Shown in pieces: positions 16,901-22,611 of a stretch of 27,096 bases of DNA. Under the pieces are notes generated by a model, which saw nothing but the letters and a program-made list of their open reading frames with translations, had not been told where the DNA came from and made no database searches. How positions within the stretch are numbered: the stretch's first letter is position 1; the number at the start of each line of letters is the position of its first letter. This DNA comes from CAYZTD01 sp964473335. Lineage in GTDB: Archaea; Thermoplasmatota; E2; DHVEG-1. A program made the translations under genes and the position numbers. Location: positions 1-27,096 of the forward strand of contig CAYYOO010000017.1 in assembly GCA_964473335.1 (NCBI GenBank), written 5' to 3'.

Positions 16901-17526
16901 AATTCATCAGATAAACCTATAAGATTATTTTCTAAGTTGGCTAAATTTTCTTGTTTTAAAATTAGGTCTGCTTTGATTTCATCATATTCTAGTTTTTTTG
17001 ATTCAATATCTAGTGCGAGATTATTAATTTCCTCAGTATAGCTTGGATCTAGATTTGATATGACTGATACTTGATTTGATGTTCCATCAATATCTGTTGA
17101 GCGTAATGCTTTCATGTCAAATGTAACTGAAGTGCTAACGCCAGAGTTGAAATTGTTAAAATATATAATTATTTGATTTTCAATAATTTCATAAATTGCT
17201 TCAGGATCATCAACTATAATTGATTCTTCAAAAAGATCTAATATATCATTTGGGGGAAGAGTATCTACAACTGAAATTTTAGATAAATCATATACATTTG
17301 AATTTTTTATATCTATTTTAAAGGTTACAATATCTCCTTTGAATACTTCTATTTTTTCAGACCAATCACTATCTAAATATTTGTTTTTAACTTTTAAATC
17401 GATATCTAAAACATTTATTTGTCCATCATCAATTTCTTCACTACCCGCTATTGAGATTGATGAAATTATAAGAAATATGCATATTATTAATGCAATGCTT
17501 GCATTCTCTCTCAATTTATTTATCAT
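10951..17526 (-). CDS. Giant secreted coiled-coil surface protein with DUF11 and cadherin-like repeats
   Basis: A 2191-residue exported protein. Residues 1-28 are a signal peptide or signal anchor (LRENASIALIICIFLIISS). Residues ~45-165 are a DUF11-like beta domain. Residues ~167-1540 are an almost unbroken heptad coiled coil, rich in E, N, Q, I, L and S, with proline breaks near 845 (SDPMTDPNS) and ~1265-1287. Residues ~1556-1680 are a second DUF11 domain (WLNRGTVELGDLVEFKITIS). Residues ~1692-2072 hold four ~95-residue Big_9/cadherin-like repeats, each with an acidic Ca2+-type motif (ENDFDND, SNDTDED, LNDNDPD, SNDTDPD). Residues ~2075-2191 are a C-terminal beta domain (KGHLYLLDKKSI). There is no C-terminal anchor. 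It is not an SMC protein: no Walker motifs. Probably a cell-surface stalk or adhesin (inference). The start ATG has GGGGG 7 nt upstream. Confidence 0.88.
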   Translation of the reverse strand: MINKLRENASIALIICIFLIISSISIAGSEEIDDGQINVLDIDLKVKNKYLDSDWSEKIEVFKGDIVTFKIDIKNSNVYDLSKISVVDTLPPNDILDLFEESIIVDDPEAIYEIIENQIIIYFNNFNSGVSTSVTFDMKALRSTDIDGTSNQVSVISNLDPSYTEEINNLALDIESKKLEYDEIKADLILKQENLANLENNLIGLSDELASINNQISLYETQIADIKNESSTYESNINLIQAENEELNLQKQTLEDALTELSRKIAEQQSIIDGEKLKLEQEKALLEKKELNLAILKEDLEDVYLSIETENQEINDLIYKINTLEQEILEINSKIEQLKTLIEKDTALLDELNFQIEQITSNIYLADQAISENNTALKNLVDKKHIIEEELKFLNQEKILLENDLNDANSKIYAKQHDLYELNSDISYNQALLDSYENQIQEIETELLLKKDSLSNQNTLKDDLEKELFELQNDKISKQNDLSTVNTNIENYQNKIDSLSADILTLNSQIETEKAKLEDYETQLTNLQSQTTNNNTELQDIKIKITTAENKIAELENQIMDIEITIQSLKDQNKQYNTQINLINQKINTITTELEVKNLILTDTIQKIDTEKEQLNTVNNTINLKQIDIQNIQTQISTDQSTQNQLKTDLLDIQNQILTEKTNLKDYETQLTNLQSQTTNNNTELQDIKIKITTAENKIAELQSQQQQIENEIQDIKDENLLLSNERESLTKNIAIKENEIIAKNNEISNIQSSISEISDQIIYKSSEIASKNSTLADLITEIDMIEDEILELENDISNYQTLIDNKKYILNSEFEELTILKDEKTYHETTLSKLENDLSTAESDPMTDPNSIEELTLQIENENAIIEDLSNQIYEKETIVENTITEINNLINTRDTFEKDLDNKLSLLNQKENLKSDLEQDIINLSNEKSTLEESKTKYENDLLILNNELETLKNEKSALENLKIEKENLIAQNSDKIILLETDLNETLSKIQIEKEKLKDLEGQEITLLKSLESENNEIQELLSDIETTQTNIKNLESQETNIQNQIKTLQDRIDYNNLQKQSIESEIQTLEYQKEQIIRTINELYGEKAKTESTITYLENEKTKETNSVTNLKTNIEENLGLIEQNNILKTQTLNTLDQENVKLSYLEEKETTLLKSLESENNEIQKILSDIETTQTNIKNIKSQVLSKESEIQENQELLDNEILYSDELKTDLSIIEQNILLKSQDLEEIESKIQLTKLEISNLNKALSSIQTDLDDTQLIQNPLYEEKIQLENEITELDTPINSIEAELLILDNDILSKSADLYQTIDDIDNTQTSIAKLQEQKSAYTTEIETLNKQIDQTKDIIDLNNALVLENQSIIDSKQDELSLLDSELQTAYEQIDSENTEISSLIEQINNLDSQIQDQTTLISEIDENISRIQTIIDGYNSEYDLKTKNLNELTTEINYNDNLIINLNQNIEDNETKIYNLQTDINSYNLSKNDINIKIEQTEDSIQSLNGEMNNLDSQLTSLNSDILYLTDQLTSLQNAVDQLDLTISDSVNIYIKGKPEEGSVLEVDKEILIDNNWLNRGTVELGDLVEFKITISNKESERIDNVILQDILPTEILRFNKISDGDPNKPDYIDGNNYYWYFEQINGFETKTIYFDTTAHSIGSSYNIANVSNYSVYSSEGTGYNLLFYDEDETLVTVVESLNDAPIANDDSYSTFEDTTLKMPKPGVIENDFDNDMKNLEVTLEEDVNHGVLHLNSNGSFVYTPNSDYTGFDEFKYKAYDGEFYSNIANVKINIKSVNNPPIARDDFVEITEDTIENTIDVLSNDTDEDAGDSITLLDITQPENGEATITSDDRINYTPNPDYFGSDSFTYTIEDQSGITSSATVYLEIENVNDLPVASDDFFSTVKNTPKTCDVLLNDNDPDLDDLVITEIQTDTGTAEIISNKIVYTPESNFIGTVEITYTITDGNGEFDSAVLTVQILNNIENQKPVAKDDKIKVYANSKDNKIYVLSNDTDPDNDMLSIEEITYLPSNGNANIVDGKIIYTPNEDFNGSDSLTYKISDNNGSYDSATVMIQVIDNRANLITGPEKGHLYLLDKKSIQMIRLLDLFDCDALTIGPLTIRFDLDEYKYFKPDLIEISVGNKIVKNITDNSNNYTFNEEILGFNKIQVKCYNNNEYIVDELNIFMINFGLSNKSGND
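13975..14081 (-). repeat. Internal coiled-coil repeat B, copy 1
   Basis: A 107-bp segment that recurs at 14416-14522 with about five mismatches. It encodes the KSLESENNEIQ-[KE]-[IL]-LSDIETT block of the coiled coil. The copies are offset by exactly 441 bp (147 codons). Confidence 0.9.
14416..14522 (-). repeat. Internal coiled-coil repeat B, copy 2
   Basis: Second copy of the 107-bp segment at 13975-14081, in frame and in the same orientation. Substitutions cluster at both edges of the conserved core. Confidence 0.9.
15421..15533 (-). repeat. Internal coiled-coil repeat A, copy 1
   Basis: A 113-bp segment identical to 15862-15974 except for one base (C at 15472 versus T at 15913). It encodes the block DYETQLTNLQSQTTNNNTEL followed by QDIKIKITTAENKIAEL. 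The offset is 441 bp. Confidence 0.95.
15862..15974 (-). repeat. Internal coiled-coil repeat A, copy 2
   Basis: Second copy of the 113-bp segment at 15421-15533. 112 of 113 positions agree, which points to recent duplication or gene conversion. Confidence 0.95.
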
Positions 17527-17589
17527 TAATTATTTTCCCCCAAGGATGAATTTCATCCTTACTATTAATTATGTTACTCATTATATAAA
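17527..17589 (-). promoter_or_regulatory. Promoter and hairpin leader of the giant surface gene
   Basis: On the minus strand, TTTATATA at 17582-17589 is the likely TATA box, placing transcription start near 17560. That is exactly where the palindrome AAGGATGAATTTCATCCTT (17542-17560; 9-bp arms, 1-nt centre) begins. It is followed directly by the ribosome binding site in TTGGGGGAAA (17534-17543) and the ATG at 17526. The mRNA may therefore begin with a hairpin abutting the ribosome binding site, or the palindrome may be an operator. Confidence 0.55.
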
Positions 17590-17678
17590 TAGGTTATTAT
17601 AAAGCTATTTAAAGTTTATTTAACAAATATATTCGGAAATATAAAAATTATGACATAAATAATGCTTATTTTGAGAAA

Positions 17679-17933
17679 TTATACTAGTGCTTCTCCACCT
17701 AGTAATACAGATGTTAAAATACAGAGACCTGCAGTTACAATGCCAACAACTAACATCTGTAGGCCATGCCTTATCATACTCTCATCAGAAATTTTAGTAA
17801 GATATATACCAAGCATTGTTAACGCTCCATCAAAAGCATTCATTACAAAATATCTTCTTGTTATTGATCCTATGTCTGATATCTTGCTGTATTCTTTCCA
17901 TTTTTTTATTGTCTTTTTTGTTTTTTTTGACAA
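17679..17933 (-). CDS. Short VIT1/CCC1-like membrane protein, probably truncated
   Basis: An 84-residue basic N-terminus (SKKTKKTIKKWKEY) followed by TRRYFVMNAFDGALTMLGIYL, the opening motif of the archaeal VIT1/CCC1-like (vacuolar iron transporter) family, and one or two further hydrophobic stretches ending VLLGGEALV. Full-length members are about twice this size with five membrane segments; here the frame stops after about two. I see no continuation in other frames before the next gene, which starts about 150 nt further on. It is either a decayed remnant or a genuine short form. The start is TTG (17933) with AGGGA upstream. An in-frame stop lies immediately before it, so no longer start exists. 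It is divergent from the wHTH-RND operon and shares its operator region. Confidence 0.55.
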   Translation of the reverse strand: MSKKTKKTIKKWKEYSKISDIGSITRRYFVMNAFDGALTMLGIYLTKISDESMIRHGLQMLVVGIVTAGLCILTSVLLGGEALV

Positions 17934-18014
17934 TCATCTGATTTTCCCTATGTGTTAAATGCACATATCATCATATATAAAAAAAATGTTTTGAAAATCA
18001 ATTTTTTTTCATTT

Positions 18015-18066
18015 TTTTGTCGTTTTCAACCCGATTTAATGTTTTGTCGGATTAAAGGCGACAAAA
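18015..18066. promoter_or_regulatory. Operator-like array: three TTTTGTCG sites
   Basis: The octamer TTTTGTCG occurs at 18015-18022 and 18042-18049, and inverted (CGACAAAA) at 18059-18066. Within it, CCGA (18031-18034) and TCGG (18047-18050) form a nested dyad with 8-nt spacers on both sides. It lies just upstream of the TATA box TATTTAAA (18075-18082) of the regulator-exporter operon, so a bound protein could control transcription factor B/TBP access. Confidence 0.6.
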
Positions 18067-18074
18067 TAGAAAAG

Positions 18075-18135
18075 TATTTAAACCTGTAAATCAACAATAT
18101 TATTGTAAAAATATTATAAAAAGGTGCCTAAAATA
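18075..18135 (+). promoter_or_regulatory. TATA box and ribosome binding site of the regulator-RND operon
   Basis: TATTTAAA at 18075-18082 predicts transcription start near 18105. GGTG at 18123-18126 lies 9 nt before ATG 18136 and argues for that start rather than the GTG at 18124, which is part of the site itself. Confidence 0.6.
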
Positions 18136-18534
18136 ATGAAAACCTCGGAAAAAACGATATCAAAAAACATAGAAAGATCGGTTCGAGATATATTAAAATC
18201 AAGAGCCCGATCCCGCATATATATATTTCTTTTAAGAAAAAACGGTGCTAAAACTGAAGAGATCATAAAAGGCACAAAACTTCATCCAAGTACCGTTAGA
18301 GAAACATTATCAAAAATGTATGGGCAACATCAAATTTTTAGGCGAAAAAAAGTAAACGAAAAGATCGGTAAAAATCCGTATGTCTACTATCCAGTACCAC
18401 CACTTGAATTATTAAAAAGATATTCAAAAGAAATCGAAGAAAAGCTAACTAAAATTGCAAATTTAGGTTTTTCAGATAACGATAATAAAAAATCTGTAAA
18501 AATTAAGATCATTGAAAAGGCTGATAAACTATGA
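18136..18534 (+). CDS. Winged-helix transcriptional regulator
   Basis: A 132-residue regulator. After a basic N-terminal stretch, residues ~22-85 form a winged helix: SRARSRIYIFLLRKNGAKTE, the recognition helix HPSTVRETLSKMY, and a wing with YVYYPVPP. The C-terminal part (~95-132) is helical and charged, ELLKRYSKEIEEKLTKI, probably for dimerisation. The fold is TrmB/GntR-like but the sugar-binding domain of TrmB is absent. It overlaps the RND exporter gene by 4 nt (ATGA), so it is probably the local controller of that exporter, binding the TTTTGTCG sites in its own promoter. That is inference from position. Confidence 0.82.
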   Translation: MKTSEKTISKNIERSVRDILKSRARSRIYIFLLRKNGAKTEEIIKGTKLHPSTVRETLSKMYGQHQIFRRKKVNEKIGKNPYVYYPVPPLELLKRYSKEIEEKLTKIANLGFSDNDNKKSVKIKIIEKADKL

Positions 18535-20804
18535 ATGTTAGAAGATTAGCAAAAATACTATCAGAAAGACCAAGAACGGTCATTTTACTTTTTGCTATAT
18601 TTACTGTAATAATTGGTGTTCAAGCATCTAACGTTTATATGGTATCAGATCTTGCAAATTATTTACCTCAAGATGATCCTACATTAGATTTATGGGAAGG
18701 AATAAATGAAGAATTTCAAATAGGTTCTAATATTGTTATATTAATAAATCAGACAAATCTAGATCCTAATGATATAAGAAATCCCGTAGTTTTAAAAGAA
18801 ATGGATTCAGTTTATAGAGCCCTATATGAAAATCCGGAAAGCTATGGCAAGGATACTGGTATAAAATCAATAAATTGTCTTTCAAAACTTATAAGAAACG
18901 AAAACAACAAAAAAGAACCAATAGGCAATTCAAAAGATGATATTCCTGAAGGAGGAGAAGGAATAGATGATATTTACAGTTATATGCAGAAATCAACAAT
19001 CCGTGCAATGAAAAACATCCTATTTACAGAAAATTACAGATATGCAGTCATGATTATTCAGTTAGATCATGATGCTGATTTTGAAAAAGTACTTGAAAAT
19101 GTTGAAAAAGTATTATTTGGAAGTGAAGATAATCCCGTAAGAGTAGGAAACAAAGAAACACGAATGACAATCACTGGTACAGTTCCTATGCAGAAAGCAA
19201 TTCAGACACAATCCATGGAGAACCTAAGATATGTATTTGTTTTTTCAATAATATTTGTATCTATTGTTCTGTTTATCTTCCATCGCAATTTTAAAGCAAT
19301 TATTATAGCTTTTATACCTCCTGCTTTTGCACTTGCCTTAACCTTTGGTATGCTTGGCATTGTTGCACCACAATTAACACTTATATCAGTCGCAATAGTA
19401 GCTCTTTTGATAGGGCTGGGAGTTGATTATTCTATTCATTTAATGAATAGATTGATTGAGGAAAGGGATATCGAAAATAAGATAGACAGAGTAGAAAAGA
19501 TACTTAGATCAACTGGTAAAGCTGTACTTTTATCCACAGTTACAACCTTTATTGGATTTGCATCATTAATGATATCAAGTATGTCGCCGATGGTGACATT
19601 TGGCTTTGGATGTGCAATTGGTATCTTATTTTGCTTTATTTCAGCAATTGTACTTGTTCCATGTTTTGTAATAATCTTAGATATCGAAAAAACAAAAGAG
19701 GTCACAACATGGAAAAAACTTGCAAACTTTGCTTTAAAATACAGAAAAAGGATGATAATTATTGCAGTGTTTTTTTCAATCATGTCGATTATACTTCTAC
19801 CTCAAGTTGAAACAGATGTAAACTATTTTGATATGGCACCTGATGATGTTCAAGAACTTGATGCAATGTACGAATACTCAAATAAATTTGCAATGGCTGG
19901 TAATTTTAATGCTTTGGTTGTAGAAACAGATCCTGGAGGTCTTGAGGACCCTGAAGTAATTGAAAGGCTATATAATATGCAACAGGAGATACGTTCAGAA
20001 GGGGTATCGGTAACATCAATTGTAGATAGCCTAAAGGAAATCTATGATCTTTTTGGAAGAAATAGATTGATAGAAAGATTAGCAAATGTTACAGACGCAG
20101 ATAAATTACTTATAAAAAAGGCAGCAGGTGAAGGAGTAATAAATGAAGAAAGATCAAAAACAATGATCCTTGTTTCTATACCTGTTGGTTTGAGCATACA
20201 AGAAATTGCAGAAATGGTAAAAAAAATAAATTCAATAGCAAACAGATTGGTTTTACCTCATAATGGTAGGGTTTCAGAACTAACAGGTCAGGATGCAATA
20301 AATGTAGCTGTGAACAAAAAACTATCTGATGAACAGACAAGATCAATGATAATTGCATTGATACTTGTGTTAGCTGCATTAATACTGATATTTAATTCAA
20401 CTGTCTATGGGGCACTAACCATGATACCTGTATTCTTTGTTCTTACATGGGAACCTGGTTTTTTAGTTGGAACAGAGATACCTCTGTCTATAGTAACAAT
20501 TACAATTGGATCGATTATGGTGGGAATAGGTATAGATTATGGTGTACATATCACACATAGAGTAAGAGAAGAAATGGAAGGAGGCCTATCAAAGATCGAT
20601 GCAACCAAAAAATCAATTGAAAAAACTGGTCTGTCTTTAGTTGAAGCAGCGCTTACAACTATTGCAGGTATGGCTTCAATTTATCTAGTAAATATTGCAG
20701 CGTTAAGAGAATTTGTTACTGTAATTATCTTTATGGTAGCGGTATCCTGTATAGCAGCAGCATTGATTCTACCAGCAGTATATGATCTAAAGATTCTAAA
20801 ATAG
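18531..20804 (+). CDS. RND-superfamily exporter, HAE3/MMPL type
   Basis: A 757-residue membrane exporter of the RND superfamily, HAE3 (archaeal/hopanoid-type) branch. It has the two-fold layout: TM1 at ~18-36, an extracellular domain to ~220, a five-segment bundle at ~225-385 with the motif GLGVDYSIHLMNR near 297, a second lead TM at ~405-420, an extracellular domain to ~605, and a second bundle with GIGIDYGVHITHR near 665. The Asp residues in those two motifs are the family's proton-relay candidates. Members move hydrophobic compounds or lipids, with no outer-membrane partner in archaea. The substrate cannot be read here. It is the second gene of a translationally coupled pair with a winged-helix regulator. 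A T10 run (20814-20823) just after the stop may end the transcript. Confidence 0.92.
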   Translation: MNVRRLAKILSERPRTVILLFAIFTVIIGVQASNVYMVSDLANYLPQDDPTLDLWEGINEEFQIGSNIVILINQTNLDPNDIRNPVVLKEMDSVYRALYENPESYGKDTGIKSINCLSKLIRNENNKKEPIGNSKDDIPEGGEGIDDIYSYMQKSTIRAMKNILFTENYRYAVMIIQLDHDADFEKVLENVEKVLFGSEDNPVRVGNKETRMTITGTVPMQKAIQTQSMENLRYVFVFSIIFVSIVLFIFHRNFKAIIIAFIPPAFALALTFGMLGIVAPQLTLISVAIVALLIGLGVDYSIHLMNRLIEERDIENKIDRVEKILRSTGKAVLLSTVTTFIGFASLMISSMSPMVTFGFGCAIGILFCFISAIVLVPCFVIILDIEKTKEVTTWKKLANFALKYRKRMIIIAVFFSIMSIILLPQVETDVNYFDMAPDDVQELDAMYEYSNKFAMAGNFNALVVETDPGGLEDPEVIERLYNMQQEIRSEGVSVTSIVDSLKEIYDLFGRNRLIERLANVTDADKLLIKKAAGEGVINEERSKTMILVSIPVGLSIQEIAEMVKKINSIANRLVLPHNGRVSELTGQDAINVAVNKKLSDEQTRSMIIALILVLAALILIFNSTVYGALTMIPVFFVLTWEPGFLVGTEIPLSIVTITIGSIMVGIGIDYGVHITHRVREEMEGGLSKIDATKKSIEKTGLSLVEAALTTIAGMASIYLVNIAALREFVTVIIFMVAVSCIAAALILPAVYDLKILK

Positions 20805-20810
20805 ACTTAC

Positions 20811-21065
20811 TTATTTTTTTTTTAATAAAGATTTTATGAAAGGTATATCAAAAGCGATATTTCCAACAATAATTACAATACCAAGAACAAGTTCACCAAA
20901 ATATTCTAGGTTTGAACCTAAAAAACCTCGCAAGTAATAATCGTTTATAAGTAAGATTCCTACAATAAATGGAATTATTATTAATATTGGTGCAAAGAAA
21001 ATCTCAGTTTTAAGAACCTTTGAATTATCATTGTTTTCAATATATTTCATATTTTTTTTGTTCAT
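20811..21065 (-). CDS. Small two-TM membrane protein
   Basis: An 84-residue protein with a charged N-terminus (MNKKNMKYIENNDNSK) and two hydrophobic segments: IFFAPILIIIPFIVGILLI (~25-43) and ELVLGIVIIVGNIAFDIPFI (~58-77). It ends SLLKKK. I do not recognise a family. The start is the ATG at 21065: GGTG lies just before it and overlaps the stop codon of the upstream kinase-like gene, so the two are translationally coupled. It is third in the rpiA operon. An accessory subunit of the membrane enzyme upstream is possible. It is convergent with the RND gene, with only 6 nt between the two stop codons. Confidence 0.7.
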   Translation of the reverse strand: MNKKNMKYIENNDNSKVLKTEIFFAPILIIIPFIVGILLINDYYLRGFLGSNLEYFGELVLGIVIIVGNIAFDIPFIKSLLKKK

Positions 21066-21070
21066 ATATT

Positions 21071-21751
21071 TCACCAGGGCCAAACAAATGGGTAGACAAC
21101 AATATCAGGATAATTAAACCCAAGATATGGAATTGATAACCAAATAATACCAACAATTATCGCAGGTGTGATCTGAATCATCAGATCATCATCAAGCCAT
21201 TTGGATTTTTTTGTTTCACCAATAATAGCTCCTATTGCTCCAGCTATTGAAACAAGTAAAAACAGCCATATATTAGCTTTGTACCAAGTTATCATAAATA
21301 GGAAGAAACAGACAAGAAAACCAAAGATATATGCCAGGTTTATATTGAACCTATTTCTTATCTCGCCGATTATTGGATCACCTATGCATGCACATAAGAT
21401 ACAAGGTATTGCTATCTGCTGTGGAAAAAACCTAAGTAGTAACAAAGCTCCCACTGCAAAAAAAACATAGCTTCCCACTCTGTTTTTCTCATAAAGTCTC
21501 AAACCAAAGAAATGTTTACTGCTAAGAACTCCTTTCAATCTTAATATTTCTAATGAAACTGCAAGTAATACTAACAAGGGCGGAACCCAGAATTTAAAAA
21601 GATTTATCCAGCCAATATCTGGAAGCATATAATAAAAAATAAAAGCTGCTCCAAAGGTGTGAAAGACACGTCTATACCAATGGGCATCAAAATCAATAGA
21701 TCTAATTTTTTCTTTAGTACTGTTTATACCTTTAATTACTTTATTTGCCAT
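21071..21751 (-). CDS. Dolichol/phytol kinase-like membrane protein (CTP-transferase family)
   Basis: A 226-residue integral membrane protein with about six or seven membrane segments. Motifs of the SEC59/VTE5 (dolichol, phytol and related polyprenol kinase; CDP-diglyceride synthase-like) group appear in order: YRRVFHTFGA near the N-terminus, SLEILRLKG, the loop CIGDPIIGEIRNRF corresponding to the family's GD..A...G, and GAIIGETKKSKWLDDDLMIQIT corresponding to the AE....DDN..IP region. The family uses CTP (or releases CMP) to phosphorylate isoprenoid alcohols. In archaea this could feed dolichyl phosphate for N-glycosylation or rescue geranylgeraniol. The start is the ATG at 21751, 2 nt after the rpiA stop codon; a TTG at 21757 is an alternative. 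Specificity is uncertain. Confidence 0.78.
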   Translation of the reverse strand: MANKVIKGINSTKEKIRSIDFDAHWYRRVFHTFGAAFIFYYMLPDIGWINLFKFWVPPLLVLLAVSLEILRLKGVLSSKHFFGLRLYEKNRVGSYVFFAVGALLLLRFFPQQIAIPCILCACIGDPIIGEIRNRFNINLAYIFGFLVCFFLFMITWYKANIWLFLLVSIAGAIGAIIGETKKSKWLDDDLMIQITPAIIVGIIWLSIPYLGFNYPDIVVYPFVWPW

Positions 21752-21753
21752 AT

Positions 21754-22452
21754 TCAAACAACAGTTTCTTCTTTATCAAGAGTAACAATACCTTGTTTTC
21801 CCCCAACAATTACCTCATCAACTAGATTTACAAATAATCCATTTTCAACAACACCTGGGATGTTGTTGATATCTTTTTCAAGTTCTTCAGGATCTTCAAT
21901 TCTTTCAAACTCACAATCAAGAATATAGTTACCATTATCAGTTATGAAGGGTTCATTCTCCATAATCTCTCTAAACTTTATGTCACAACCAAATTTTTCA
22001 AGAGCCTTTTTTGTAGAAGGCCAGGCAAACTTTACAACCTCTATAGGTAGATCAAAATCTATCCCTAGGGCTTTAACTACCTTTGAATCATCAACTACAA
22101 TAACTTCTTTTTTTGAATGATAAGCAATAATTTTCTCTCTAGTTAGAGCACCTCCACCGCCTTTAATCAGATTTAGATATGAGTCAACCTCATCAGCACC
22201 ATCAATTGTTATATCAATCTCTGGATTTTCTTCAAGAGTTGTTAAAGGTATATTTTCTTCTTTAGCTATTCTTTTTGTATGAATTGATGTTGGAATTCCT
22301 TTGATTTTTAAATTCTCGTTTTTAATTCTTTCTCCAAGTTTTCTTAAAGTGTATTCGACTGTTGAACCTGTTCCTAAGCCAACTATCATATCATTTTTGA
22401 CTTGCTCTGCTGCTTTTTCACCAGCTAGTTTTTTTAATTCTTCTGTTTTCAA
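21754..22452 (-). CDS. rpiA: Ribose-5-phosphate isomerase A
   Basis: Interconverts ribose 5-phosphate and ribulose 5-phosphate; cytoplasmic, about 232 aa. Family motifs: MIVGLGTGSTVEYTL (phosphate binding), TIDGADEVDSYLNLIKGGGG (catalytic Asp/Lys region), ALTREKIIAYHSKK and VDEVIVGGKQGI. The open frame continues upstream to 22545 and would add a hydrophobic 31-residue extension. I reject that: TTG at 22452 has GGTGA 4 nt upstream (minus strand, 22457-22461), and translation from there gives MKTEELKKLAGEKAAEQ, matching the family's normal start. It leads a three-gene operon with the kinase-like and small membrane genes. With purF in the same window it supplies the ribose-phosphate pool, though the genes are unlinked. 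Confidence 0.95.
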   Translation of the reverse strand: MKTEELKKLAGEKAAEQVKNDMIVGLGTGSTVEYTLRKLGERIKNENLKIKGIPTSIHTKRIAKEENIPLTTLEENPEIDITIDGADEVDSYLNLIKGGGGALTREKIIAYHSKKEVIVVDDSKVVKALGIDFDLPIEVVKFAWPSTKKALEKFGCDIKFREIMENEPFITDNGNYILDCEFERIEDPEELEKDINNIPGVVENGLFVNLVDEVIVGGKQGIVTLDKEETVV

Positions 22453-22611
22453 GAGTTCACCTTGCAATCTGTAATGTAGAATTAGTACAAAAATATGTAT
22501 GGTAAAACTAATCAAAAAAATAAAAGAAACAAATTTTTTTCTCATATTTTTCTTTCAAATCTCATTAAAAAGATTTATACTTAAAACCTTTATTATGGTT
22601 TTTTGGTTGAA
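22453..22611. promoter_or_regulatory. Divergent rpiA / kptA promoter region
   Basis: A 159-nt AT-rich gap. For kptA, TTTATA near 22574 lies about 35 nt before ATG 22612, implying a very short leader. For rpiA, ATACATATTT on the minus strand (about 22489-22498) is a TATA candidate about 40 nt before the TTG start. I see no operator symmetry. Confidence 0.35.

Noticed and set aside
12905..17025. Giant coiled coil as an SMC/Rad50-type chromosome protein
   Set aside because: There is a signal peptide, flanking DUF11 and Big_9 extracellular domains, and no Walker A, Walker B or signature motif.
22453..22545. Hydrophobic N-terminal extension of RpiA as a membrane anchor
   Set aside because: The extension lies upstream of a GGTGA site and the family-typical start. 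It overlaps the likely promoter, so it is an open frame rather than coding sequence.
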